A stretch of 64,000 nt of DNA from Ectorhizobium quercum (GTDB taxonomy: Bacteria > Pseudomonadota > Alphaproteobacteria > Rhizobiales > Rhizobiaceae). Position numbers and translations under genes: made by a program. The notes beneath the pieces are model-generated. The model saw nothing but the letters and a program-made list of their open reading frames with translations, was not told where the DNA came from and did not search any database. The stretch is from the NCBI RefSeq assembly GCF_026552795.1, contig NZ_JANFPI010000005.1:248001-312000 (forward strand), given 5' to 3'. Of this stretch, positions 1-10,668 are shown in pieces (positions within the stretch are counted from its first letter, which is position 1; the number at the start of each line of letters is the position of its first letter).

Positions 1-279
1 GGCAGCGATCAGATCGCGCGTCACGTCGCCGGAGGTGACGATCCGGTCGTAGGCCGCGGCCGGAACGCCGATCGCATCGAGCTGGGCGATGACGCCGGGG
101 CGCGGACGCGGCGAATTGGTGATGAGCACCACGGTGCGGCCGGCCTTGCGGGCGGCCGCAAGCGCGTGCGAGGCCGGCATGAAGGGCGTGACGCCGTTGT
201 GCAGAACGCCCCAGACATCGCAGAGGATGACGTCATAATCCGCGACGATATCCTGAAAAGCGTCAATGAGAGCGGCCAT
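1..279 (-). CDS. HAD-superfamily class IIA hydrolase (5' part, cut by window start)
   Basis: The reverse strand reads MAALIDAFQDIVADYDVILC followed by DVWGVLHNG. This is the first HAD motif (DxWGxLxNG) of the class IIA phosphatases of the TIGR01459 type. The second motif, TNSPRP, lies near residue 58. The 93 codons run off the left edge, so the cap and C-terminal motifs are not visible and the substrate cannot be named. The start at 279 has a GAAGG stretch just upstream. It diverges from groES, and I recall this neighbour upstream of groESL in rhizobia. Confidence 0.85.
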   Translation of the reverse strand, partial: MAALIDAFQDIVADYDVILCDVWGVLHNGVTPFMPASHALAAARKAGRTVVLITNSPRPRPGVIAQLDAIGVPAAAYDRIVTSGDVTRDLIAA

Positions 280-454
280 ATCCTTCGTTCCCTTCCATTT
301 CGTCAGGGTGACATTGCAAAGGAAACGGCGCGTGGCAAGAAGTTTCCCCGCCCCGCCGCCAAAAAAGCGCCCGGGCGAAACGGCCCTGCCGGAGAGCTGC
401 GCAAAGGCGCCCCAGACGCCGTCGCCATTTTGCGGATTTTTTGCAGGCCCCGTC

Positions 455-483
455 CTTGACTCCTCGATGAGGCCTGCTTATCT
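455..483 (+). promoter_or_regulatory. Candidate RpoH/sigma70-type groESL promoter
   Basis: CTTGAC at 455-460 and CTTATCT at 477-483 are 16 bases apart, just upstream of the CIRCE element and about 95 bases before groES. The pair resembles the alphaproteobacterial heat-shock sigma32 consensus (CTTGAA, about 17, CYTATNT). The arrangement fits the dual HrcA/RpoH control known for groESL in Agrobacterium. The rest of the 280-577 gap shows nothing else I can name. The assignment is by eye. Confidence 0.55.
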
Positions 484-491
484 CGTCGCTG

Positions 492-518
492 CTAGCACTC
501 ACAAAAAGAGAGTGCTAA
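492..518 (+). promoter_or_regulatory. CIRCE operator (HrcA binding site)
   Basis: CTAGCACTC, a 9-base spacer, then GAGTGCTAA. This matches the CIRCE consensus TTAGCACTC-N9-GAGTGCTAA with one mismatch in the left arm and a perfect right arm. It lies between the likely promoter and groES, in the 5' leader of groESL, where the HrcA repressor would block transcription at normal temperature. Confidence 0.95.
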
Positions 519-577
519 CGCAAATTCACGACGCGCCATCAAGGCCGTCATGTGTCATTTGATCGAGGGATTAGACA

Positions 578-874
578 ATGGCAAGCACCAACTTCCGCCC
601 CCTTCACGATCGCGTCGTCGTTCGTCGCGTTGAGTCCGAAGAAAAGACCAAGGGCGGCATCATCATTCCGGACACCGCCAAGGAAAAGCCGCAGGAAGGC
701 GAAGTCGTCGCCGTCGGCACCGGCGCCCGTGATGACAGCGGCAAGGTCGTTGCGCTCGACGTCAAGGCCGGCGACCGCGTGCTGTTCGGCAAGTGGTCCG
801 GCACCGAAGTCAAGGTGAACGGCGAAGACCTTCTGATCATGAAGGAATCCGACATTCTCGGCATCATCGGCTGA
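578..874 (+). CDS. groES: Co-chaperonin GroES
   Basis: The 98-residue Hsp10 forms the heptameric lid of the GroEL folding chamber in the cytoplasm. The N-terminal [19 protein letters not shown] segment, the mobile loop [19 protein letters not shown] and the C-terminal [12 protein letters not shown] are characteristic, and the length is standard. It is the first gene of the groES-groEL operon (76 bases to groEL) behind a CIRCE element, so it should be heat-inducible and under HrcA. Confidence 0.98.
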   Translation: MASTNFRPLHDRVVVRRVESEEKTKGGIIIPDTAKEKPQEGEVVAVGTGARDDSGKVVALDVKAGDRVLFGKWSGTEVKVNGEDLLIMKESDILGIIG

Positions 875-890
875 TTGCCGGCTTCGCTGA

Positions 891-2585
<1,695 letters not shown>

Positions 2586-2608
2586 GACGTCCTCGTCCCG
2601 GAAATACG

Positions 2609-2640
2609 AAAGGGCGGCCTTCGGGTCGCCCTTTTTCTTT
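2609..2640 (+). terminator. Rho-independent terminator of groESL
   Basis: AAAGGGCGGCC-TTCG-GGTCGCCCTTTTTC: a GC-rich stem with a stable TTCG tetraloop followed by a T tract, 24 bases after the groEL stop. Confidence 0.9.
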
Positions 2641-2729
2641 GCCGCTTTCTTTGCCGCCATCACTTTTCCGCGCGGAATCCCTGCAACAATGGCATGGTCG
2701 GATGGAAGGGAATCGCGGGGATTTTGACG

Positions 2730-3509
2730 ATGACAGCTTTATTCAGCCATGAAAGCGGCCGGTATCTCGATATCGGCGACGCGCGGATCTATTACGAAGT
2801 CCGGGGCAACGAGGCGGGAGAGCCGCTGGTTCTGCTGCATGGCGGGCTCGGCAGCATCGAGGATTTCAATCCCATCCTGCCCGGGCTTGCCGACACGTAT
2901 CGCCTCATCGGCATCGACAGCCGCGGCCAGGGGAAATCGACGCTGGGACGGGAGCCCCTCACCTATGCCCGCCTCGAAAAGGACGCCGTGGTCGTCATCC
3001 GCCATCTCGGCGTTGAAACGGCCGGCATCGTCGGCTTCAGCGACGGCGGCATCACCGCGCTGCGGCTGGCCGCGAATGGAGACGTGACGCCGCGCAGGGT
3101 CGTCACGATCGGCGCGCACTGGGCGCTCGGCGCCGACGACCCGGCACGCGCACTTTATGCGGATGTGACCGCGGAAAGCTGGCAGGCCATGTTCCCGGAG
3201 AGCTGCGAGGCTTACCTGCGGCTGAACCCGGAACCCGATTTCGAACGCCTGACCCGCACCATTACCGCGCTCTGGCTGGATGACGGACCCGACGGCTATC
3301 CCGGCGAGACGGTGCGCGCCATCGCCTGCCCGCTGCTGGCCGTCAGGGGCGACGAGGACCGGCTGGTGTCGCGCGAAAATGCGCTCGAACTGGTCGAGCG
3401 CGTCCCGAACACCGTCTTCCTCAACCTGCCGTTCGCCGATCATTCCGCCCAGGACGACCAACCCGCCATTCTTTTATGGGCGTTGCAGACCTTCCTGAAC
3501 CGGAACTGA
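2730..3509 (+). CDS. Alpha/beta-fold hydrolase
   Basis: A protein of about 259 residues with the alpha/beta-hydrolase pattern: oxyanion-hole LLHGGLGS near residue 36, DSRGQGKS, the nucleophile elbow GFSDGG (Ser nucleophile), a late acid in RGDEDRLV and the catalytic His in FADHSAQ. This points to an esterase or lipase-like soluble enzyme, but the substrate cannot be read from sequence. An upstream in-frame ATG at 2694 would add 12 residues; neither start has a strong ribosome site, and 2730 fits the family better. It is a single gene ending at a long hairpin. Confidence 0.88.
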   Translation: MTALFSHESGRYLDIGDARIYYEVRGNEAGEPLVLLHGGLGSIEDFNPILPGLADTYRLIGIDSRGQGKSTLGREPLTYARLEKDAVVVIRHLGVETAGIVGFSDGGITALRLAANGDVTPRRVVTIGAHWALGADDPARALYADVTAESWQAMFPESCEAYLRLNPEPDFERLTRTITALWLDDGPDGYPGETVRAIACPLLAVRGDEDRLVSRENALELVERVPNTVFLNLPFADHSAQDDQPAILLWALQTFLNRN

Positions 3510-3512
3510 GGC

Positions 3513-3549
3513 AGTGCATGGGGCGCGGTTTTACCGCGCCCCATGCACT
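3513..3549. terminator. Perfect 17-bp inverted repeat between convergent genes
   Basis: Arms 3513-3529 and 3533-3549 pair perfectly over 17 bases (left arm AGTGCATGGGGCGCGGT) around a 3-base TTT loop. It sits between the hydrolase stop (3509) and the stop of the convergent membrane-protein gene (3595). A bidirectional terminator is the simplest reading, although neither side has a long T tract. Confidence 0.65.
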
Positions 3550-3594
3550 TGGCCGAAACGAACCCGGCCCGTCCCGTTCGAATTGTGCGAACGA

Positions 3595-4611
3595 CTATTC
3601 GAAATGGTAGCGATCGCGGGACCGGGCTCCTCCGAGTCCTGCGAGCGAGGCTGCCAATGCGCCGACCAGAGCGGCAACAAATGCCCAAAGCGCGGCAGCG
3701 GACGCGGCAGATGCCGCCGCATCGGCCTGACGGCGCGCTTCCTCTTCAAGAGCGGCGAGCCGCTGGCGTCCCTTTTCAATCAGTTCATTCGCGTTATTGA
3801 TCCGTTCCGTTATCGCGTCGCGGGCGTTGCTATATGTCGCAATGGCCCGGTCCGCAGCCTGCTCGGCTTCCGGCTGCGTCATTCCCGTGTTGGTGAGCGC
3901 GGTTACGATCTCGTTGCGGTCGATATCGCCTGCGACGCTATCGGCACGTTCTTTCAGCCGCTCTCCAAGCTCCTGGGCAATCCGGGAAAAGTCGCCGGGA
4001 TTAAATGCAATCTCCCGGGCCGCGGCCGCGACGTCGTCGCGTGCGGCGGCGATGACCGGCTCGAGGCGCTCGGGCTGAAGCGCATCAATCTGGGTATTGC
4101 GCAGCGTGGTCCGAAGATCGTTTCGGGTCTGGCTGATGTCGAAGTTACCGATGAGGTCTTCATCGACGGCACCGGCAATCGAACTGACGGCCGAGCCTGC
4201 CGCATTGCCTGTCGCACCGGCCACTGCCCCCGCACCCGAAGCGACCGACCCGAGCGCACTGACCGATGTCCGCGCCGCGCCCGAGATTGTCACCATACCG
4301 AACAGGACGGCGAGGATCAGGCTTACGGCCCAGGTTAGAAAGCCATGTGTGAAACCGCTGGTCCCGGCCAACCTGCCTGCGACGAATCCACCGGCAACGA
4401 GGCTAAGAAGCAACGTTATCGCGGCAGATATTCCAAACGTCGTTCCGACACCTTCAAGGGGACTGCCAGACTGCGCATCCACCATCCCCAGCCCCAGAGA
4501 TGTTGCCAGAAGCGACAGTGTGAAGAAAACGGCGATGACCGTAGCCGTCCCGGCAAAGATGGCCCCCCAGGATGTGGAACGGAGATCGTCGTGAATGGAT
4601 ATTTGAGTCAT
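3595..4611 (-). CDS. Hypothetical membrane protein, probably stress-regulated
   Basis: A 338-residue protein of unknown function. The N-terminal half has hydrophobic spans near residues 11-38 (SWGAIFAGTATVIAVFFTLS), 55-80 and 90-115, consistent with several membrane helices. The middle is Ala/Glu/Arg-rich and predicted helical. One more span lies near the C-terminus (AAALWAFVAALVGALAASLA). I chose the ATG at 4611 because GAGG lies just upstream; the open frame continues upstream but looks non-coding. A general-stress-sigma-like promoter precedes it, suggesting an envelope stress protein. Confidence 0.7.
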   Translation of the reverse strand: MTQISIHDDLRSTSWGAIFAGTATVIAVFFTLSLLATSLGLGMVDAQSGSPLEGVGTTFGISAAITLLLSLVAGGFVAGRLAGTSGFTHGFLTWAVSLILAVLFGMVTISGAARTSVSALGSVASGAGAVAGATGNAAGSAVSSIAGAVDEDLIGNFDISQTRNDLRTTLRNTQIDALQPERLEPVIAAARDDVAAAAREIAFNPGDFSRIAQELGERLKERADSVAGDIDRNEIVTALTNTGMTQPEAEQAADRAIATYSNARDAITERINNANELIEKGRQRLAALEEEARRQADAAASAASAAALWAFVAALVGALAASLAGLGGARSRDRYHFE

Positions 4612-4642
4612 TGGCTTTCCCTCAACGTTAACGTGTATAGAC

Positions 4643-4667
4643 AACCCATAGGATGAGGAAAAGTTCC
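4643..4667 (-). promoter_or_regulatory. Candidate EcfG (general stress sigma) promoter
   Basis: On the minus strand GGAAC (4667-4663) is followed after 17 bases by GTT (4645-4643). This fits the GGAAC-N18/19-TT consensus of EcfG/RpoE2 in rhizobia, and it lies about 32 bases before the membrane-protein start at 4611. The rest of the 4612-5022 gap shows no gene or RNA that I recognise. Confidence 0.5.
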
Positions 4668-5022
4668 GGGGAGATCGCCGCGTTATCTTGGGGCCAGGCT
4701 TACGAAGACCTCCATAAACGGACCATCTTGCGAGGCATCGGGTATTGCCGGCGGGTGAAACCGGCCCACGCGTTGCGGGCCTTTCGTCCCTGGATCCGGG
4801 GAAACAACCAGAGTCGCAAATGGCCGATTTCACCCGACGCTTTTTCGATGGGGCTCCGGGATCGGCCGCGCCGGCTGGTAGCGGAAAAGGCGCCGTCGTG
4901 ATTATGTCAATAACAGTGAACGATATGTCTTTATTCGTTCGTCTTTTAAGAACAACCAAAAAGGTGCATATCTCATCCCGACAGAGCGGCCTTCCCGAAC
5001 GCGCTCAAACGGAGAGATACTG

Positions 5023-5454
5023 ATGACCACTGCCCAGAACGCCCTCGTCCTCGCCGGACGCATCCTCCTCGCCTATCTTTTCATTACCGCAGGCGTGCCG
5101 AAGCTCATCGACCCGAGCGGCACCGCGGGCATGATCGAGGGCGCCGGCCTGCCGGCCGCGACCCTGCTCGCCTATCTGGCCGGCCTGTTCGAAACCGTCA
5201 CCGGGCTTGCCATTCTGGTCGGCTTCCAGACCAAGATCGCCGCCGTCGCGCTCGCCGCGTTCTCGGTCTTCACCGCGCTTGCCTTCCATTCCGGCACGGT
5301 TGCCGTCGACGGCTGGCCGGCACCCGCGCTCGGCTGGATCAACACGCTGAACGGCATCATGCTCGTCAAGAACTTCGCACTGGCCGGCGGTTTTCTCATC
5401 CTCGCCGCCTTCGGTGCCGGCGCCTGGTCGCTCGATGCCAGACGCGCCGCCTGA
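5023..5454 (+). CDS. DoxX family membrane protein
   Basis: A 143-residue inner-membrane protein with four hydrophobic spans and the DoxX pattern: N-terminal LAGRILLAYLFITAGVPKLID, then GAGLPAATLLAYLAGLFETVTGLAILVG and a C-terminal helix (KNFALAGGFLILAAFGAG). DoxX proteins are small quinone-linked or redox-related membrane proteins of loosely defined function. The start is supported by GGAGAG upstream. It is convergent with hisG across a RIME-like repeat. Confidence 0.88.
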   Translation: MTTAQNALVLAGRILLAYLFITAGVPKLIDPSGTAGMIEGAGLPAATLLAYLAGLFETVTGLAILVGFQTKIAAVALAAFSVFTALAFHSGTVAVDGWPAPALGWINTLNGIMLVKNFALAGGFLILAAFGAGAWSLDARRAA

Positions 5455-5481
5455 ACGACCGCGCTCTGCCTGAACGGCAAA

Positions 5482-5669
5482 ACCCGCCGGGGCGATCCGG
5501 CGGGTCAGACTTCTGACAGCGAGCGTATCGCTCTCTTTCGTCATGGTCGGGCTTGACCCGACCATCCATCGCCGTGCTTGCGGCATGGACCCTCGGTTCG
5601 AGCCCGAGGGTGACTAAAGAGAGGGTTGATCGATACACGGACCCGCCGGGATCGCACCGGCGGGTTTTT
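5482..5669. repeat. RIME-like element A, copy 1, bracketed by twin hairpins
   Basis: The core 5529-5640 starts CTCTCTTTCGTCATGGTCGG and contains two palindromes (GGTCGGGCTTGACCCGACC; CCCTCGG-TTCGAG-CCCGAGGG). The same core recurs at 14421, 27655 and 62978, with a fragment near 18890. The two flanking hairpins have identical arms, ACCCGCCGG and CCGGCGGGT (5482-5505 and 5641-5665). The right one is followed by TTTTT (plus-strand terminator); the left is preceded by AAAA (minus-strand terminator). The element therefore sits between terminators of the convergent doxX-like and hisG genes. Confidence 0.85.
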
Positions 5670-5691
5670 CCCGTTCAGGGAAACGGTCGCT

Positions 5692-6384
5692 TCACAGCAC
5701 CGTGCGGATGGCGCTAGCGATTCGTTCCACGGCCGGATTGCCGTGGTGTTCCGCCTTGCGCGCCCGCACCAGGCAGGCCTCGGAGCGCAGGATCACCCCG
5801 TCCGAGAGGATCTTCAAATGGTTGGCGCGGAGCGTCGAGCCGGTGGAGGTGATATCGACGATGATATCGGCCTGGCCTGCCGCCGGCGCGCCTTCGGTCG
5901 CGCCGAGGCTTTCGACAATGCGGTAGAGCTGGATGCCGTGGCTGCCGGAGAAGAACTGCTGCGTCAGCCGCCAGTATTTGGTGGCGATCGCCAGCCGGCG
6001 TCCGTGGCGGGCGCGGAAATCCGCCGCGACATCGCCGAGATCGGCCATCGTCTCCACGTCGTACCAGATTTCCGGCACGGCGACGACGACATCGGCATGG
6101 CCGAAACCGAGGCGGGCGGCGAAGTCGACGCGGGCGTCGGCATCCGCCAGTTCCTCACGCACCAGATCCTCGCCGGTGACGCCGAAATCGACGGTGCCCG
6201 CGCCGATCTCCCGCGAGATCTCGGAGGCGGAGAGAAAGGCGATCTCTATATCGTCCGCGCCTTCGACCCGGCCGCGATAGGAGCGGTCGTTGCCGACGGC
6301 GACGATCTTCATGCCGGCACGCTCGAAGACCGCCGAGGCTTCGTCCTTCATCCGGCCCTTGGAGGGAAGCGCGATGGTGATCAT
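5692..6384 (-). CDS. hisG: ATP phosphoribosyltransferase, short form
   Basis: A 230-residue HisG_S enzyme for the first step of histidine synthesis (ATP + PRPP to phosphoribosyl-ATP). The N-terminal [25 protein letters not shown] and the PRPP-binding [19 protein letters not shown] are visible. The short form lacks the C-terminal regulatory domain and needs HisZ. HisZ is encoded immediately upstream with a 4-base ATGA overlap, so the two are translationally coupled. Confidence 0.97.
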   Translation of the reverse strand: MITIALPSKGRMKDEASAVFERAGMKIVAVGNDRSYRGRVEGADDIEIAFLSASEISREIGAGTVDFGVTGEDLVREELADADARVDFAARLGFGHADVVVAVPEIWYDVETMADLGDVAADFRARHGRRLAIATKYWRLTQQFFSGSHGIQLYRIVESLGATEGAPAAGQADIIVDITSTGSTLRANHLKILSDGVILRSEACLVRARKAEHHGNPAVERIASAIRTVL

Positions 6385-7502
6385 GGGTTCCCCCTCGCCT
6401 TTACGATGCGATCGAGCCAGAGCGAGAAGCCGACGGCGGGAATATGGTCCTTCGCGCCGAGCAGCGTCAACATGCGGTCGTAGCGGCCGCCGCCGGCCAG
6501 AATGGCATGGTCGCCGCGCGCGGTGATCTCGAAGACGAGGCCGGTATAGTAATCCAGCGGCCGGCCGAAGGCGGCACGCCAGGTGATGTCGGCCAGCGGC
6601 ACGCCAGCATTGGCGAAGGCCGCAACGCGCGCGTCGAACCCGGCGATGGCGGCGTTGAGCGGCAGGTTCGCGGCGCGGGCGAAATCGGCCAGCACGCCCG
6701 GCGCATAGCGCAGGCTGACATTGAGCGACAGAAATTCCTTCAGCGTATCCAGCTTGCCGGCATCGAGCGAGGCACCGGCGAGCAACCGCTTTTCCTTGAG
6801 GCGGCGGACGATATCCTCCGGCGAGCGGCTGGCATTGGTGAAATAGCCGGTCGCCTCCATGCGGGCGGCGATCAGGGCGGCCAGCGCCTCGTCGTCGCCC
6901 TTTTCCAGCAGCGCCTCGACCTCGGGCCCGAGGCCCGACACGGCCTCGGGCCGGGCGAGACGGGCGATCATCTGTTCCAGAAGCTCGGTCTGGCCGAAGG
7001 CGCGGACCAGCCGCCGCTGCCAGCCGGCCGGCAGGCCGAGCGCATCGACCACCGCCTCGAACACGGCCTGATCGCCGATCGTCACCGCGAAGGCGCGGCC
7101 GGGCAGGATCGTCGTCAGGCAGGCCAGCGCATCGGCGACGGCACGCGCATCGGCACTGGCGAAATCCCGGTCGCCCAGATCCTCGATGCCGGCCTGATAG
7201 AATTCGTTCTCGCCCTCGCGGCGCTGGCGGAACACCGTGCCGAGATAGGCATAGCGCTTCGGCGTGCCGGTGGCGCTCTCGATATGGCGGCGGCAGACGG
7301 GAATGGTGAATTCCGGGCGCAGGCACAGGCTCTCGCCGCGCTCGCTCTCGGTGAGGAAGATGCGGCGGCGCAGGTCCTCGCCGGCGATATCCAGAAAGGG
7401 CTCGGCCGGCTGGATGATCGGCGTATCGATGCGCTCTGCCCTTCTAACCGCGAAGACATCCAGCAGTTCGCCGGCAAAACCCGGCAGATCGGTCATCGGC
7501 AT
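6381..7502 (-). CDS. hisZ: ATP phosphoribosyltransferase regulatory subunit
   Basis: A 373-residue HisRS-like protein that lacks the anticodon-binding domain and activates short HisG. Class II synthetase-like elements are visible: [15 protein letters not shown] motif 1 region, [15 protein letters not shown] (motif 2 start), [18 protein letters not shown], and [10 protein letters not shown] with GGGRYDRM late in the protein. The start at 7502 has GGAGG seven bases upstream; the longer open frame upstream runs into a repeat and is not coding. It overlaps hisG by ATGA. Confidence 0.95.
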   Translation of the reverse strand: MPMTDLPGFAGELLDVFAVRRAERIDTPIIQPAEPFLDIAGEDLRRRIFLTESERGESLCLRPEFTIPVCRRHIESATGTPKRYAYLGTVFRQRREGENEFYQAGIEDLGDRDFASADARAVADALACLTTILPGRAFAVTIGDQAVFEAVVDALGLPAGWQRRLVRAFGQTELLEQMIARLARPEAVSGLGPEVEALLEKGDDEALAALIAARMEATGYFTNASRSPEDIVRRLKEKRLLAGASLDAGKLDTLKEFLSLNVSLRYAPGVLADFARAANLPLNAAIAGFDARVAAFANAGVPLADITWRAAFGRPLDYYTGLVFEITARGDHAILAGGGRYDRMLTLLGAKDHIPAVGFSLWLDRIVKARGNP

Positions 7503-7526
7503 GGAAATGCCTCCGGATTGAAAGAA

Positions 7527-7660
7527 GCCCCCCTCCCCACCCCCTGTCCACAAGGGGAAGCGGCGTGTCTGCCCCGCTCCTGCGGTTCGTGGGAGGCGAG
7601 GGTTTGCCGCGCGTCTTCTCCCCCCTTGTGGAGGAGATGGCCGGCAGGCCAGAGGGGGAA
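7527..7660. repeat. Palindromic intergenic element B, copy 1
   Basis: This element lies between hisS and hisZ. Its ends are an inverted repeat: the right end TGTGGAGGAGATGGCCGGCA followed by GGCCAGAGGGGG, the left end CCCCCCTCCCC...CCACAAGGGG. Two more copies at 15938 and 24509 share the ends CCCCTCTGGCCTGCCGGCCA. It is within the hisS-hisZ gap and would be transcribed with the operon. Confidence 0.8.
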
Positions 7661-7680
7661 TTTCAGGCGCATCGAAGCAG

Positions 7681-9198
7681 TCACTTCCCGGCCCGCCTGC
7701 GGTCCTCCGCCTGAGCCCCAAGAATTTCCTTCACCTTTTCAACCAGTTCGTCCTGCGGCACGACGACCTGCGCGACGCGGGCCTCGCGCCAGGCGGCATT
7801 GTCCTCGATCTCGCCGGACAGGCGCTTGCCCTCGATCAGGTCCTTGATCTGGACGACGCCCTCAGCGCGCTCGTCGCCGCCCTGGATGATGGCGACCGGG
7901 CAGCCGCGGCGGTCGGCATATTTGAGCTGGTTGCCGAACTTCTTCCAGTTGCCCTGATACATTTCGGCGCGGATGCCTTCGGCGCGAAGTTCTTGCGTGA
8001 AGCGCTGGTAGAGGCCCATCGCTTCGGCATCGCCGTCCATGACGGTGACGAGAACGGGGGCGAACACCTCGTCCTGGCCGAGCTTGCCGAGGTTCTTCAG
8101 CGCCGTCATCAGCCGCGAGACGCCGATGGAGAAGCCGGTGGCCGGCACCGCCTGTCCCATAAAGCGGGAAACGAGGCCATCGTAACGCCCGCCGCCGCCG
8201 ACCGAGCCGAAGACGACCTTCTCGCCCTTCTCGTTGGTCACGTCGAAGGTCAGTTCCGCCTCGTAGACCGGGCCGGTGTAATATTCGAGGCCGCGCACGA
8301 CGGATGGATCGATCTTCACGCGGCCGTCGTCATAGCCGGCACCCTTCACCAGCGCGCCGATGAGGTTCAGTTCCTCCACACCCTCGCCGCCCTTCGCCGT
8401 GCCGGCGACCAGCGCCGAGAGGTCGGCGGCGCTTGCCGCATAGTCCTCGATGCCGACGAAGAACAGCACCTTTTCGATCTGCGCGGCATCCAGCCCCGCG
8501 CCCTTGGTGAAGTCGCCGGATTCGTCCTTGCGGCCGGCACCGAGCAGAAGTTTCACGCCCTCGGGGCCGAACTTGTCGAGCTTGTCGATGGCGCGCAGCA
8601 CCGTCAGGCGCCTGGCGGCGTTCTCATCGCCGCCGAGGCCGATGGCTTCGAGAACGCCGTCGAGAACCTTACGGTTGTTGACGCGAATGACGTAATCGCC
8701 GCGCCGGATGCCCAGCGCCTCCAGCGTATCGGCCATCATCATGCACATTTCGGCATCGGCCTGAACGCCGGGCGCACCGACCGTATCGGCATCGAACTGC
8801 ATGAACTGGCGGAAGCGGCCGGGGCCGGGCTTCTCGTTGCGGAACACGTAGCCGGCGCGGTAGGTGCGGTAGGGAAGCTGGATCTCGTTGAAATTTTCCG
8901 CGACATGACGGGCGAGCGGCGCCGTCAGGTCATAGCGCAGGCTCACCCATTGCTCGTCGTCGTCCTGAATAGAAAAGACACCCTCGTTCGGACGGTCGGC
9001 GTCGGGCAGAAACTTGCCGAGCGCGTCGGTATATTCCACCAGCGGCGTTTCCACCGGATCGAAGCCGTAGCGTTCGTAGACCTCGCGGATCTTCGCGGTC
9101 ATCTCGTTGACGGCGCGGATATCGGCGGCGTCGCGGTCCACGAAGCCGCGCGGCAGGCGGGCTTTCGGCTTTTGCGGTTTCTTCTGCTTGTCGCTCAT
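7681..9198 (-). CDS. hisS: Histidyl-tRNA synthetase
   Basis: A 505-residue class II synthetase charging tRNA-His. Motif 2 region [36 protein letters not shown], the HisRS signature [14 protein letters not shown], motif 3 [13 protein letters not shown] followed by [11 protein letters not shown], and a C-terminal anticodon-binding domain are all present. I use the ATG at 9198; a TTG three codons earlier is possible. It heads the hisS-hisZ-hisG group typical of Rhizobiaceae. Confidence 0.97.
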   Translation of the reverse strand: MSDKQKKPQKPKARLPRGFVDRDAADIRAVNEMTAKIREVYERYGFDPVETPLVEYTDALGKFLPDADRPNEGVFSIQDDDEQWVSLRYDLTAPLARHVAENFNEIQLPYRTYRAGYVFRNEKPGPGRFRQFMQFDADTVGAPGVQADAEMCMMMADTLEALGIRRGDYVIRVNNRKVLDGVLEAIGLGGDENAARRLTVLRAIDKLDKFGPEGVKLLLGAGRKDESGDFTKGAGLDAAQIEKVLFFVGIEDYAASAADLSALVAGTAKGGEGVEELNLIGALVKGAGYDDGRVKIDPSVVRGLEYYTGPVYEAELTFDVTNEKGEKVVFGSVGGGGRYDGLVSRFMGQAVPATGFSIGVSRLMTALKNLGKLGQDEVFAPVLVTVMDGDAEAMGLYQRFTQELRAEGIRAEMYQGNWKKFGNQLKYADRRGCPVAIIQGGDERAEGVVQIKDLIEGKRLSGEIEDNAAWREARVAQVVVPQDELVEKVKEILGAQAEDRRRAGK

Positions 9199-9399
9199 CG
9201 TCTTCAACCATTCGGGCGCGGCCCGAAATCGCTCACAGGAGTTGGAATTCGTGGCCGTGTCTTAGAGGAAGTAGCCCCCTGCGGCAAGCCGCAAGCACAC
9301 GGCCGATTGGCAGGCGGGGCCGGATTCTGCTATCCAAATCCGCGACTTTTCCCCGTTCCGATTCCCGGTCATCCGATTTCATGAACCCCATCCTTCCCA

Positions 9400-10179
9400 A
9401 TGCGCCGGAGCGCTGCGCCTGAAATGCTGGCCGAAGCCCTGAATTTCGCCGCCACATGGCCGCTCACCAAGCCGGAAAACCGGCCGTTCGTCCGCGCCTC
9501 GGTCAATCTGTGGTCGCGCGCCCGGCGCGTATCCGGCGCATGGCGCGATCACGAGGACAATTGCCACCGCGCCGTTCTCTTCAAGGCGAAGGACCTCAGG
9601 CTGCGCCGCACGGCGGTGGTTCTCGGCTCGGGCCTGCTGCGCGACGTGCCGCTGGACATGCTCGCCCGCGCCTTCGACACCGTGGTTCTGGTCGACCGCG
9701 TGCATCTGGCCTCGGTGCGGATGGGGCTTTCGCTGAAGAAGTTCCCCAACATCCAACTCGTGGAACGCGACCTGTCCGGCTACGGCGACCTCAAGGCGGG
9801 CCGCGATCCCGAACCCTTCGCCTTCCTGCGGCACGTTCCCTATCTGGATTTCGTGGTCTCGGCCAATCTCATCTCGCAGATCGGTATCGGCGCGGGCCGG
9901 CTTCTGGAAAAGGAGCCGCCGGGCGCGATGCCGGCCGATACCGTCACGCGGCTGGTCTCGGCCCATTTCGACGGCCTTGCGGGCCTGCCGGCGGCGACCT
10001 GCCTGCTGAGCGACATTTCCTTCGCCGTGATCGACCGCAACGGCCATACCCACGAGCGGCAGGACCTGCTGGCCGGCGTCGCGCATCCTGAAGCCTTCGC
10101 GAGCTGGGACTGGCCCGTCGCCCCGCTCGGCGAGGAAAGCCCCGATTACCGGGTCGTCCACCGCGTCATCGCGGCGTGA
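9400..10179 (+). CDS. Conserved hypothetical protein, possible Rossmann-type fold
   Basis: A protein of about 259 residues divergent from hisS. The segment RTAVVLGSGLLRDVPLDMLA followed by FDTVVLVDRVHL resembles a nucleotide- or SAM-binding beta-alpha-beta unit, with a glycine-rich loop and an acidic residue at the next strand end. No enzymatic signature is complete enough to name an activity. Start choices are 9400 or 9424 (MLAEALNFA); neither is decided by a clear ribosome site. A methyltransferase-like fold is inference only. Confidence 0.7.
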   Translation: MRRSAAPEMLAEALNFAATWPLTKPENRPFVRASVNLWSRARRVSGAWRDHEDNCHRAVLFKAKDLRLRRTAVVLGSGLLRDVPLDMLARAFDTVVLVDRVHLASVRMGLSLKKFPNIQLVERDLSGYGDLKAGRDPEPFAFLRHVPYLDFVVSANLISQIGIGAGRLLEKEPPGAMPADTVTRLVSAHFDGLAGLPAATCLLSDISFAVIDRNGHTHERQDLLAGVAHPEAFASWDWPVAPLGEESPDYRVVHRVIAA

Positions 10180-10230
10180 GGCCGCATCCGGACGGCTTGT
10201 TTCACGGTGAAATGCGACTAGACTGAATTT

Positions 10231-10596
10231 ATGCGCGCCTTCGTCGTCGTCACCATGCTGATCGCCTGCCTCGTCTATGGCTTCATGCCGGCCCGGGCGG
10301 GCGTCGTCATGGAGGCCGTTCAGGTCTCCGTGGCCCATCACGACCACGCGGATCATCACGGCATGGAGACGGCCGGAACGCACGGCAATCACGGCGGGGC
10401 GCATTCCCGCAACGATCCTTGTCCGCATTCCGGGCTGCCGGGATGCGGCACCTTCTGCGCCGCCTGCCTCGCCATCGTGCCGGTCGTCGATGCCGGGCGC
10501 GAAGGGCACCCGCCCTTTTCCTGGCCGGAGCCTTTGCCGACCCGCAAACTGGCCGATGCCGCGCCCGCGCCGGCGGAACCGCCTCCCCGCGCCTGA
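10231..10596 (+). CDS. Exported His/Cys-rich small protein, possible metal binder
   Basis: A 121-residue protein with a signal peptide (MRAFVVVTMLIACLVYGFMP then ARA). A histidine cluster follows (HHDHADHHGMETAGTHGNHGG), then a cysteine cluster CPHSGLPGCGTFCAAC and a Pro/Ala-rich tail. The composition suggests periplasmic binding of a soft or transition metal such as copper, but no named family is evident. It lies 72 bases upstream of a DUF305 protein on the same strand, and DUF305 proteins are often near metal-resistance genes. Confidence 0.65.
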   Translation: MRAFVVVTMLIACLVYGFMPARAGVVMEAVQVSVAHHDHADHHGMETAGTHGNHGGAHSRNDPCPHSGLPGCGTFCAACLAIVPVVDAGREGHPPFSWPEPLPTRKLADAAPAPAEPPPRA

Positions 10597-10668
10597 AAAT
10601 CCGCTTTCCCCATCGTCGAACCGCCGGGCGACCGGCAGACATAACCCCTTGCAAGGGAATGGACCATC

